Assembly (NCBI RefSeq): GCF_032062135.1
Contig: NC_092861.1
Coordinates: forward strand, 64,624,099-64,688,098
DNA: 64,000 nucleotides
Reading direction: 5' to 3'
Source: Pyxicephalus adspersus
Lineage: Eukaryota > Chordata > Amphibia > Anura > Pyxicephalidae
Shown: piece after piece, positions 25,896 to 36,525 of the stretch
Position numbering within the stretch: position 1 is the stretch's first letter
Layout: every line of letters begins with the position of its first letter
Notes under the pieces: model-generated
What the model saw: only the letters and a program-made list of their open reading frames with translations
What the model was told of the DNA's origin: nothing
The model's database searches: none
Position numbers and translations under genes: made by a program

Positions 25896-27189
25896 TGTAC
25901 GTGTATTCAAACAATTTTTCACAGTAGCTTGGATTACCTTTCCATGGCGATGGCTTAAAGTGAACTAGAATGAGCTACGCTAGGCATCTGAAGTTACATG
26001 TATATCTCAGGCTTTCCTTTCATTAAACATGGTCCACCTCTTGCTTCCCCCTGGTCTCCCTACCATTTACTTATTAAAATAGGTGATCTTATTGATTACT
26101 TTGTAAGCTTGAGAGAGGGGATAAGAAAGATAGGCAAGGTTAGTTATCAGCAGTTGTCTACAAAAGTTACAGATTGTGCATAAATATACTGCCATAGATG
26201 TGACAGGTTTGGTTGTAAATTGGTCATGTATGAGAAGATATAAGACTAATAACATATAGGAACAACTTCCAAAAAAGGTTAACATTTGGATTAGGTAGGT
26301 CCACTCAATATTTTTCTAGAAGGTGGCAGCATTGGCACATGTTTTATTGGGCACTACCTGTAAATTCCAGGGGTGGTGTGCCATCCTGCCACCACCATAG
26401 TCTTAATTTGGTAACAGTCAGTGCCACATGCAAACACTTAAAAATGCTTGCACAAATGCTTTAGGTTTTTAGGAGCTTAACCCCATTTACATCTCTAAGT
26501 TTTTCAAGATGTATAAGATAGCCAATGCCTCCCCCACAATAAAAAATGAGTTATTTTTAATAAACTGTTTTTGTATGTTCTAAACTGTTTATGAAATTCA
26601 TTTTATACCAGACTCACAAGAGGATTATCAGCACAATATTGAAATTGTGGGAACCTTGCAATTTCCAGTCTGAGGCAGGGCTTTTACTTTGTAGACTTAA
26701 GGTTTACTTTGAGAAATATGATAAATGAGGCTGAATGAGAGAAATTGGATAACAAAGAGAATAAATTATTTGTTAAAACTATAAACAGATATATGCTTTC
26801 CAGGAAAGACAATTTTGCCGCCTTTTCTGGCATTGGCATCCACAATATTGCTATTACTGTAAATTGTATGTCTGCAAAGGAGCACATTATAGTATTGTGC
26901 ATCACAGTCCACAAACTTACACCATTATCAGAGGGCTGTGATGTTCAGGTTTTGTTTCATCTATGCTTTCCCAAAATAGTCTAGAGGTGAAACATATCGC
27001 CAATAAAAAACTGAAACCTCACTCCTTTTTTATTGCAATTATATACAAATGTTAAGCTAACCCGCCAGTATGATTGCTGCTTTTCAGGAAATTACATTAC
27101 TCCCTATATATACCCAAAAAAAGGTTCTAGGTGTAGATATTGGACACTATAGGATAATTGTGCCAGTTTTATTACAAATTTATCTATGC

Positions 27190-27395
27190 AACCCACTGAA
27201 TTAAAGCTGAAAGTCAACTGCATCTGAGTTGTTTCATTAAAATTAATTGTGGTAATGTACAGAACCAAAATTAGAAAAAAAGTTGTCTCTGTCCAAATAT
27301 TTATGGACTCAACTGTACAGTTGAGTCCATAAATATTTGGACAGAGACAACTTTTTTTCTAATTTTGGTTCTGTACATTACCACAATTAATTTTA
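27190..27395. mobile_element. Two abutting Tc1/mariner ends forming a perfect palindrome
   Basis: The outer end CAGTTGAGTCCATAAATATT occurs twice, head to head, around a central TA. The right copy stops at 27395. The left copy is longer and continues to about 27190, with CCCACTGAATTAAAGCTGAA at its inner end. Positions 27238-27316 are the exact reverse complement of 27317-27395. TA is the normal Tc1/mariner target. No transposase is encoded here. Confidence 0.85.
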
Positions 27396-27626
27396 CAGTT
27401 TATAAAATGAGACAATACCTGCAACCTAAATAATTTGCCTGGAGTTTAATTGTGAAGATATCACTTAATATTAGTAGGATGTGGTAGCTTATATTCTCTT
27501 GGAAGTCTGCTGTCACTATACCATAATTTTGAGATGCAAATAAGAGGTTTTTACAGTATAACCCAAAACCTAATTTATAAAAATAAAATTCTAATACAAT
27601 AATGATTTAATAAAGCCTTGAATCTA

Positions 27627-27835
27627 GGGCTTTATTAAAGCTGTCCAAGACTGGAGAGGATACACTTACATTAGTGAAGCTGGGTGATCCAGTAGTCCTG
27701 GAATGGCTCTGATCCAAGATTAAAAACATTTGCTAAGAAAAAGCAAATGGCATTGAAGAAATCCAATCCAGGTTTCACCAGCTTCAATGATGAAAGTGTA
27801 TCCTCTGCAGGCTTGGAAAGCTTTAATAAGTCTGA
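27627..27835. mobile_element. Foldback MITE copy
   Basis: It runs from GGGCTTTATTAAAGCTGTCC to GGAAAGCTTTAATAAGTCTG, with the inner motif GCTGGGTGATCCAG. The right inner arm has lost part of the GGATCACCCAG motif. No target duplication is visible. Confidence 0.8.
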
Positions 27836-28026
27836 GTGTGCTCAAAAATCAACAACACAACCCCTGGCAAGAAGTTGAAATCCAATCTATTCTGATCTAA
27901 ATTGTTAAATTAGACATTTGTGGAATAAATCATGTCGCTGGTGAATCTGTTAGCAGAGTGTTTTAGTGACAAGTGAACCTAAGACATATGTTACTAGTCA
28001 CTGCAAACCTAAACAGATATTAGTAC

Positions 28027-28441
28027 TGTTATGGGGGCGCACCTACCCCCTTATCCTCATCCTCCACATCCTCATGCTGCTCAACCTCGCATGCCTCTGA
28101 TGAACTCACCAACCGCAAGGTCTTCAAAAAATCTCGTTCCCTCGGCTAATGAACACAACAGACAGAAAGAGAAGGCAAAGCGGAAACACAAGACAGACCA
28201 CAAATGAAGAGAAAAGTATGAAAAGAACATAATGAAGAGGAGGTATACAAGGCAAAAGAAGGAATGATCACCAAACAAAACAATAACGAATCTCTGGGGA
28301 ACACCAAAAGAGTTTAAAGAGATTTGGTGCCAGAGGGGTGGATTATACAACTCATAAACCAACGAGATTCTTACATTTGTAAGAAGAAAGAAAATTACAA
28401 TAATATCAATCACAACATTCTGTTGCTGTAGCCGTATAACA
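28027..28441. mobile_element. Possible solo LTR (low confidence)
   Basis: This 415-bp stretch differs in composition from its AT-rich surroundings at its left end. It begins TGTTATGGGGGCGC and ends GCCGTATAACA, so TGTTAT and ATAACA are inverted. That is the TG...CA arrangement of an LTR. I see no matching 4-6 bp duplication, no primer-binding site and no internal retroelement genes. The call rests only on the ends and the size. An open frame across it on the minus strand has no recognised domain. Confidence 0.3.
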
Positions 28442-29829
28442 ATTCTAAATTGGGTTCTGCATTGCATCAAAATATTAAAAAAAAATAAGGATAGAAAAAT
28501 CTATTGTTTTATATATTTTTATTTCTGAATCGACAACTGTCTGTTGTCTGTAACATTATAAACTGGTGACACCCTAGCAATTACCCTTAATCTCTAACAA
28601 CAAGTCCTCATTAGCATTTCAATTCTGATAACAGATCTATCTTCTTATAATCTAGCCCATGGGGAATCAAGATATAGAATCTACATTTAAATGATTGCAG
28701 GAGTATGTACATCACCATGCACATATAGTATTTTTCTTGCTATTGCAGTAATCATGTTATTACCTCAGTCATAGCCACATTCTTTGTAAAGTGGATGGAG
28801 GACAAACACACCAATGCAACTGATAAAGACTACACAGTGAAGGATAAAATTGCTCTCAAGAGCAGAATCTTGTCTCCAGACCTTAAGGTGCTCAGTGTAA
28901 AGAATTCTTTTATGTAAAAAAAAACATTCAATGATGTGGCCATGTATAGACCAGAAGAATCACAACACTGTAGGATTGATGGCTGGACAGTCACCAACCT
29001 AGGTTGGAATACTAGGCTCTGAAGATATGTAGGTATTGTTTTGGAGTCTTTTAGGGAAATGAACTACCCCATCACCATGCACATTAGATGAAAAAGAATT
29101 AACAATTCATCTATCAGAAGCAATGGCAAACTTTTCTGCATGGGTATCCTAAAAGTGCCGTAAAATAGGCTGATGGCTGAAGCCAAGGCCATCACTTGAT
29201 TATGACACATTGGAACAATGTTTACAAATTGTATGGACATGTATGGATTACCTTACTGTCATAAAGCAAATTGTTATTTTGAAATGAGTTTATAATTTTA
29301 AATAGAAAGGGGCAAAGGTTTCTAACTGGAATGAATCTGGTACTGAAAATATTAAATATTCTAGTTATGAAAGAATCGAATATAATGCATCTGGTATTAT
29401 ATTTTATATATATAAATAGATATCATAATTTATTCAGTTATCTAAATCAAATTATTATAATGTTATAATTATATAATAATTAAGTAATCAAATATGTAAT
29501 ATTATATATTTTCTGACCCACTTTTTTGTCTTCCACATGCTTAAATGTAACCTAACAGAACACCGTCTAGCACCAAAACCTTCACTGGAAGAACTGTTTG
29601 GGACAGTTTATGACAGCATATTATATGTGGAACATGATTCAAGAGGAATATTAGAAAAAGCAGGGAAAATGCAACAAATTGTAAGGATTGCAAGGATATG
29701 TAACATTAACCTACATATAACAAATGTGTGGTTTCCTGAAGATAAATGTTTAACAAGCTACAATAAATGGCTCTGCAACGTTCTTGTGATATTTTCTAAA
29801 AATAAAACAGAATAATAATGGTATCTTAC

Positions 29830-29919
29830 CAGGGTATCTCCAGAGAGAACTTCTAAAAGGGATATTAAGTTATGCCCATCTCGTAAATCCTCATATAGGT
29901 CACCCACATGTTTCCGTAC
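29830..29919 (-). CDS. DST: Dystonin exon: CH1 core helix region
   Basis: This exon has 90 bases, 30 codons, phase 0 at both ends. The acceptor ag is at 29921-29920 and the donor gtaag begins at 29829. It encodes [20 protein letters not shown] followed by [10 protein letters not shown]. The motif [17 protein letters not shown] is the signature of the first CH domain in spectraplakins, plectin and related actin-binding proteins. The glycine in [10 protein letters not shown] replaces the residue I would expect (Asn in mammalian dystonin), a mild substitution in a surface position. It joins the KWINQHLMK exon upstream and PREKGR downstream in frame. Confidence 0.96.
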
Positions 29920-30045
29920 CTACACAAGAGAGAAAAAAAGACTCTAAGTAACCTGGAACATTTTAATGTCCAGAAGCATCTTTGGTTACATTTGCTTGAT
30001 ACAAAGATTTATTTAACCATATCAAGCTTTTAAATAGTTTGGGTA

Positions 30046-30083
30046 AAGTATTTATCCTCTCCAGCCTTGGAGAACTTTATTAA
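30046..30083. mobile_element. Right arm of a foldback MITE, interrupted by the TTAA element
   Basis: The motif TATCCTCTCCAGCCTTGGAG followed by AACTTTATTAA is the right arm of the foldback family. It breaks at TTAA (30080-30083). The missing end, AATCAGGTCC, resumes at about 31419 on the other side of the inserted element. Confidence 0.8.
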
Positions 30084-31415
30084 CCACCTGAGCGTTACAC
30101 TGATTTCTAGATTTCTGTTCCAAAAGCGTCACAGGTTTTCATGAAATTTTTTTTTTTAAATTGTAGACCTGTAACTTACAGAAATATGTCCGAATAGGGT
30201 TCTAGTAGATATCATGAATATAAAAAATGTTTGAAACACACAATCATGTAAAAAAAAAAAAAAAAAAACTTTTAATAAAATTAAAGGAAAAACACAAAAA
30301 TCAGCTTAAACAAGAACACATAAATAAATGAAAAATACTGAAAATGCGATAATTCGGTATAATGTATAGTAATATATTTTTCTAAAACACCTCCCTAGTG
30401 TCCGTCACATACCTATAGACAAAACCACATAAATATATTTTCTATTATTTTGTATTGGATTGGATACAGGACTTTGTATTAAATCCAATACAAAAAATTT
30501 GAATTTTCCGCTACGACCCTCATCGACGGGCGCACGCACGCGCATCACCAGGAATCACCGAGGGACGCGTACACAAATGCCGGGTATTCTAATTCTTTCC
30601 AAACTTCCATGCAAAAAGTGTTACATTTTTTGCATGGAAATTTATTTTGGATTGTAGGCTCTAATTCACCGAATTACCGCATAACTCACAAAATATGTCC
30701 AAAATTTTATAAATTTAATAATTAAATTTTTTTTTTATAAAACATAAAAAAAAAAAATCTTTAAAAAAAACTAAAAAAAGTTAAAAAAAAAAAGGGAAAA
30801 ATGTAATGTACAGTAGCTTATATAATATATATATATAATACAATTATATATATATTATATAAGGATTTCTTTGTATTGAACTCAATACAGCTTTTTTGTA
30901 TTGAGTTCAATACAAAGGAACTCAATGCAAAATTTTGAATTTGCCGCCCCGCCTCCCTCCCGTGCCGACGCACGCAGCGACGTCACCGGGAAACCCCGGT
31001 GATCGTCTCTGCACTCGCCGACTGGACACCGAAGAGGACAGACGTGTCCGGAGGAGCGGAGGAAGAAGGTGAGTATTTTTTTTTTTTTTTTGTCCAGCGA
31101 TCGACGCTGGACAGTGACAGGCACAAGGATAGGGACAGGGACAGGGAGAGGAGGGAGAGGAAGCCGGCTGGCTTAGAAAAGAAAGCCAGCTGGCTTTCTC
31201 CTCTAAGCCGGCCGGCTTTTTCTTTTAAGGAGAGGGACACCCAACGCTGGAGGACGACGCTGGAACATGGACCCGACGCTGGAACACGGAACCGACGCTG
31301 GATTAGCACAGCGGGACCAGGTAAGTGGGGATTTTAGTGTAGGCGAAAAAATACGGGGTTAACCAAAAGAGCAAAATATTTAGTGCGAGAAATTACGGGC
31401 TTAGCGGTTAGGGGG
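30084..31415. mobile_element. TTAA-flanked non-autonomous DNA element (piggyBac-like target)
   Basis: This 1332-bp element is bounded by TTAA at 30080-30083 and 31416-31419. Removing it restores a continuous foldback MITE end, which fixes its boundaries well. The left terminus CCACCTGAGCGTTACACTGA and the inverse complement of the right terminus CCCCCTAACCGCTAAGCCCG are weakly similar. The interior has two related modules in which a TTGTATT-type inverted motif precedes GC-rich sequence (about 30470-30570 and 30868-31010). A GC-rich hairpin cluster with AAGCCGGCTGGCTT lies at about 31160-31220. No transposase was seen. The piggyBac label comes only from the TTAA target; other TTAA-using superfamilies such as Kolobok are possible. 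Confidence 0.7.
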
Positions 31416-31837
31416 TTAAATCAGGTCCAATGTGTCTATCATATTTATTGCATATATTTGAGGTGTTACTGTGCAAAAACGAGGTGTATGATTAGGATGA
31501 AAATAAAATTTCAGATTTCATGGAAATTTACAGAATTTAAGGTGAAGCAAAGTGAGTAGCCAAAGAACCCCAAAGCTTTGTGCCTTCATGAAACAGAAGC
31601 TTCTTTGGGTTATGATGGAACTCCGGCCTGTAGCACAAATCTAAGCACACCGAGAAGAAAAGACCAGAACATTTACATAAACATGGCTTGACCTAAAATG
31701 GTCTATACAGCAATATGCATGCATAAGGAAACAAGTAAAGTAGTGTACGTTGGTATGCATACCATATGTGATGGCCTTCGAGGGTGGAGCAGAAATACTG
31801 CTAGAGAGAGGGGGTATTTACTATGGGAATACTGAGA

Positions 31838-31915
31838 TTGATGTGCTAATGTACGGCACTGCGTAATATGTTGGTGTTATATAAATCCTGTTTAGTAATA
31901 AATAATAATAATGAA
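31838..31915 (+). mobile_element. LINE/SINE 3' tail fragment (L2/CR1-like)
   Basis: It contains GTACGGCACTGCGTAATATG, TTGGTGTTATATAAATCCTG and an AATAATAATAAT tail. It matches the last part of the other copies in the window. Confidence 0.78.
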
Positions 31916-32242
31916 GTTCAATGTACATGTGTGCTGCTTCAACCGTTTGCATTATCATATAAAGGTCTATTAGAAAAATCAATCCTGCTGAATGATCTAT
32001 TTACATTACAAGGATTTTAACACACATCATTACAGCTTTCCATATACCAGAAAAAAGAACACATCCTGGTTACCATAATGAATTGAATTTTTTGATTAAG
32101 AAAATTAGCAGCTCTATTTTAAATTGAAAAGGTTCATTATTAATTACATTAAATTACAAAGTGGCTTTTGCAGCAGTTGAATATTCTGAACTGTTTTCGT
32201 TATAACAAAAGTGGAGTTTATTTAGGTTATGTAACCTCATTG

Positions 32243-32464
32243 GGCCTGATTTATTAAAGCTCTCCAAGGCTGCAGAAGATACACTTTCATCAGTGAAGCT
32301 GGGCGATCAAGTAAATCTGGTAAGGATTTCTGAAAAGTTATTTTCTATTTGTTATCAAATGTTTTGAATCCTGGACCAGATCCATTCCAGGTTTGCTGGA
32401 TCACTTAGCTTTACTGATAAAAATGTATTCTCTCCAGCCTTGGAGAGCTTTAATAAATCAGAAC
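32243..32464. mobile_element. Foldback MITE, full-length copy with 5-bp duplication
   Basis: This 222-bp copy has complete arms from GGCCTGATTTATTAAAGCTC to GAGAGCTTTAATAAATCAGA. It is flanked by CATTG on both sides (32238-32242 and 32465-32469). The arms fold back on each other over almost the whole length, with a short AT-rich centre. It has no coding capacity. Confidence 0.88.
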
Positions 32465-32910
32465 CATTGCAACCTGTTCCCTCAAATGTAAAAGCAGGGC
32501 ATGGGTTCTTTTTCTTTGTAGTCCCACCAGCAGTTTGTATTTACATTCATTTCACATTCCTTCTGTGTGGTCAGTATGAGCACAGACCCACATAAGCTCC
32601 AAGTCAGGAAAAGTTCACTTTTTTATTCTTGTAACAAAACAATAATTGATTTGTATTGATCAGACTTACAACATGTTTGTTTACAAAGCACTTTATAAGA
32701 CATTGCCTGCAGGAAAACAAATCTTCAGGTAAGCACTGTGAAAATGTAACTGGGAAGTCCTTTATCTTTCTAAATTATGTCATAGCTTGTCACTCCACAT
32801 TCTCCACATTGCTATTCTATACTTTTTTTTAGATACGTACATACATTCATTTTTTTACATCTGTTATTAAAAAAACCTTATTGTTTGACTAAATATATTA
32901 TCATGTAGTA

Positions 32911-33056
32911 CAGGGGTGCCCACACATTTTTGGTTTGTGAGCTACTTTTAAAATGACCAAATGATCAAAATGATCTACCAACAACGGTATTTGGACTTAA
33001 TAAGCATTGCCATTATGATCTACTGGTAGATCGCGATCCACAGGCTGGGACCCCTG
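32911..33056. mobile_element. Short hAT-like element with perfect 8-bp target duplication
   Basis: The 146-bp element starts CAGGGGTGCCCACACATTTT and ends GGCTGGGACCCCTG. ATGTAGTA flanks it at 32903-32910 and 33057-33064. The interior has TGATCTAC and GTAGATCGCGATC motifs common in non-autonomous hAT copies. No transposase. Confidence 0.9.
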
Positions 33057-33164
33057 ATGTAGTATATATTGTAAAAATGTAATTGATAAAATCTAGATGC
33101 AATTTATGTGGAAAAAAACCATGAAAGATGATCTCAGCCTTTTTTTACAATTATAAAAAATGTG

Positions 33165-33365
33165 GAGGATGCCATCTGCTTTGTGCTTGTATGTTCTCCT
33201 TGCGTTTGCATGGGATTTATCCCCGAAACATACTGGTAGGTTTATTAACCCCCCCCCCCCTCCCAAAACTGGATATAAACTATGAGACATTAGATTGTGA
33301 GCCCCTTTGAGGGACGGTAATGCAGTTACAAGACTACGGTCTCTGTGAAGCACCGCATCATATGC
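33165..33365 (+). mobile_element. LINE/SINE 3' region (L2/CR1-like), diverged
   Basis: It has TGTTCTCCTTGCGTTTGCAT, an interrupting C run at 33249-33260, ATTAGATTGTGAGCCCCTTT and GGTCTCTGTGAAGCACCGCA. The order matches the copy at 16625-16886. The final tail is degraded. Confidence 0.7.
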
Positions 33366-34748
33366 AGCATATGTAAAAATATGATTATAATGACTTGCAG
33401 AATTTGGAGGAGCAATATAAATGGCATGCTATGGCACTTCATGTTGCCTAACCTGTAATGTTAGCGTTAAGTAATATATTTTGTTGCAGTGCATGTTTAG
33501 GAGACAAGAAATCAAAAAACATGTACAGGTTTACAAAGTAAAAATGCTGTTTCTATGTGCTAATAGAAGTGATTATGTATAAGCCTCGTATTGTAGGTTC
33601 AATTATTTCATGTAATCTTTAATACATGCTAATCTATTTTCTATATCCTATACCTGTATGCAAGAGATTTCCAAATAAGCCATCGTGATTTTTAAAAAAG
33701 TAAAAACACTTTTTTTTAATATTATGTTATATATGGCATTAAAATTGTAGAATTTTACATTAGAATAAAAGACCGCTATAAAGCAACCAAACAGAATTAT
33801 GTTAACTCTAATTGTGCTCTATCCACTACATCTAGCAGTACAGCAACACTAAATAACAGTGTAAAATTACTGTGGGTTTCCAGGCTGTTATTTCCATTTT
33901 CCCCATTTCAGGACTAGTCTCTGCTTGATTCTGTGTAATTTAAATCATGCATTTGCTGAGAGACAGTTTGGCATAGGTTTCTGTGTGTTGGTAGGCACTG
34001 ACAACAAACATATAGACAGCAGGCTGATGACAGCATAATCTGAGTCATATCCCTGTGCATAGTGCTGCCTTATTCCATGGGGTGGGCCATGGACCTCATG
34101 CACTGCATTCCACTCAGTCTAGGCACAGATCTCCACTACTAAAAAGACACAGGTTTTTGTCTTTCAGAAGTGCCTGGTTCCTATAACTATTATTTTATCC
34201 ACACACAGGAAAGAGACCTCAACACACTTTGTCAACTTTAGGAGAGAAAATGTTATTTTCATGTTTTCATAATTCTTTTTTAATCTGATGTTCATTATGA
34301 AATGACAGTGAATATCACTATAAATGAATACAACTGTTTTTCTTTGTTAATTAAGTCTTATAATAACAATAAATGATCACAAGGACAGCATTAATACATG
34401 TCAGATTCTTTTTTTTTCCCAAATATTCAAACACAGACGCATATATAAATATTTAAACAAAATGTTAAAAGATTTTACTCTCTTTCTCCTTATTTCCTGT
34501 TGTTGCAATGATCTTTTACCAAACAGGAAATTGGGGAAAAAACTGTGATAGGGAACAAATCTGACAGGTTTTGGCGTTCCCTTACCTAACCTAAAAAAAA
34601 AATTTTTTTATTACCAGACAGGAAGTGAAACAAAAACAAAAAATGTTGGTATAGATTTGGAATAGAATTGGATTTTGTATAAAAAAATATTGTAGTAGAT
34701 ATAATCGCTTCTCAGCTATTTCTGTTGAAGTCCGCAAACAATGGACAT

Positions 34749-34990
34749 TACAGTACATCTGTACCAAGCCTATGTATACTAAAGTGCACCTGTATATTTG
34801 TATTTGTATATTTGTAAAATATATGTGTACCCTGTCCACAGATGCTAAAGTGCCCCTATACCCTGACTATTCACATTCAAGTGCATCTGTACCCAGACTA
34901 CAGAATATATAGTGCACTTGTGCCCAAACTATGCACACTTAGATTCACCTTGGCCCGGATAATGGACAAAGATTAAAGTGCACCTTTTTA
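34749..34990 (+). repeat. Degenerate tandem array, unit about 45-55 bp
   Basis: A unit resembling AAAGTGCACCTGTACCC followed by a CTATGCACAC-type stretch recurs about five times with heavy divergence. Examples are TAAAGTGCACCTGTA, CTAAAGTGCCCCTATACCC, AAGTGCATCTGTACCC, TAGTGCACTTGTGCCC and TTAAAGTGCACC. The array is old and has no coding content. Confidence 0.6.
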
Positions 34991-36463
34991 AACTCAGGGA
35001 TTTGAATTTTAAGAGGAAAAGAGTTTCAAGATAATTCCTCACTAAACTATATAGATGCATGTACTGTGATGTAAGTTATGCTCAAAAATCATTGCAAAGA
35101 TGCTAAAGAATTTTGTCTGTTTGCAGCATTCTATGTTGTTGTTGTTAGGATTATCAGTAGCAGAATCACTCAGGAGAGGCTTTCACTCGCCTGAGGAATC
35201 AATTTTTCACTTTTCTGGAATGCTGCTGAATCTTCTTCAGTAGCAAAGGATGAGTGCTCAACATCCCACTCTCCCAGCTACAGGGATTGACTACATAGAG
35301 AGAAGTGTAAATTAGCAATTATAATACTAATACTAGAGAGATGTCACAAGCAACAGTTTTCTACATTTTCTTTGCATCCACTGACACTTTCCCTGTGTTT
35401 ATCTATCCTACCTCTCCTCCGCTGCATACTTCCCTGGCGCTGGTACCCTGTCCATGGCTACCACCACTAAATTTACCATTCATTGGTTATTTCTCTTCTT
35501 TGCCTGTGTGTTTTCAAAAAAAAAAAATCCCCACAGGGTGTGAAGAAGAGGACAGGTTGAGGTAAACATTATGGCTGTACATAGCTTGGCTGGGTACCAG
35601 AACTTTGAGGCTGATGAGGTGGGGGGTATTTTAAATCAGCAACAAATGTAGTAAAACTTTCAGAACACTGTTTGAAATATTCCTTTTATGTTTGAAAGCT
35701 CTTGTACTGCTTGTGACGGTTGTGTAAAAACTTTAATATGCACATTTTAGGCACAGGCACAGTTCAACCTTAGCGATGTATGTGATTAGGCCTGAGGTTT
35801 GGGCTACACCAAACAGCCTGTTAAATGTGTAAACTGCTGTGGATGTTCACACTCTGTGAAAGGCAAAATCGTTGCTATGGTTGTTTACCTTGCAAACCAC
35901 TGAATAGTGGTTCTCAAGGATGGTGCCACCCTTAAAACCATCAGCCAACAGAAACTCTGGCCAAACCAGCTTCGTCTGGTTGCTAATGTAGTGTAGTGGT
36001 CACCATTTCCTGGTTGTTTCACCTCTAACAACTATTAAGAAGTTGAGAGGCTTGTTGATATCTACTGTAACCAGGGTCCTATTGGTAAGATTTCTTTACC
36101 TCAAATCAAAACGTGTTTACCGAACTTAAAGTGCAGACCTGTTTGCACATCACCTTGAAATTCCAAGAGACTTGTAAGGATTGAATACGATGACTAGATT
36201 ATGGGCTGGTTGTTAAAGGAGCTCCTGCAATATGGATATTTTTTTAAGTAAAGAACAAAACCTTGCCAGGACTAATCAAAGGTCCTCAACATTGGGTTTA
36301 GATCTTACGTATGTCCTGGTTCCATACATAAGGATACTAAACCACAGCTGGCAAGTCATAGGTTTCGCCAGTTCAGTTATTTTACAGATTCAGACCTAAT
36401 CCCACTTTGGGATACAGGAAAATCCTTGTCAAAGAAATTACACTTTAATAAGCAATTACTCAC

Positions 36464-36525
36464 CTTCATTAGGTGCTGGTTAATCCATTTGGTAAATGTC
36501 TTCTTTTGTACTTTGTCTCTTTCAT
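36464..36525 (-). CDS. DST: Dystonin exon: start of CH1
   Basis: This 62-base exon starts with two bases of a split codon, completing Asp if the preceding exon ends in G, and continues with 20 full codons. The acceptor is ag at 36527-36526 after a T-rich tract, and the donor is gtgag from 36463. The peptide is [32 protein letters not shown] is the first actin-binding segment of CH1. In known spectraplakins the isoform 1 and isoform 2 first exons both splice into this exon at DERDKVQKK. The exon has no start codon of its own in the right frame, so its upstream partner lies outside what I could identify. Confidence 0.95.

Larger units (their letters stand above)
21699..29829 (-). other. DST: DST intron within CH1
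   Basis: This 8131-base intron holds a short MITE, a Tc1 transposase remnant, a hAT-like element, a microsatellite, a perfect palindrome made of transposon ends, one foldback MITE copy and a possible solo LTR. All are listed separately. A tiny imperfect tandem (GTATATAAGATTA units at about 22879-22926) is also present. No further coding exon is supported. Confidence 0.8.
29920..36463 (-). other. DST: DST intron within CH1, rich in nested repeats
   Basis: This 6544-base intron separates the first two CH1 exons seen here. It is dominated by a 1.3-kb TTAA-flanked element inserted into a foldback MITE remnant. It also holds another foldback copy, a hAT-like element, two LINE or SINE tails and a degenerate tandem array, each listed separately. 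Open frames at 30882-31337 lie in the GC-rich interior of the TTAA element and are not called as genes. Confidence 0.82.

Noticed and set aside
25771..25968. Frame with a long Ile-Tyr repeat
   Set aside because: It is translation of a (TA)n microsatellite.
30882..31337. Overlapping 80-112 residue frames with Ser/Leu and Arg/Asp repeats
   Set aside because: They lie in the GC-rich interior of a transposon-like element, and their apparent repeats come from simple-sequence DNA.
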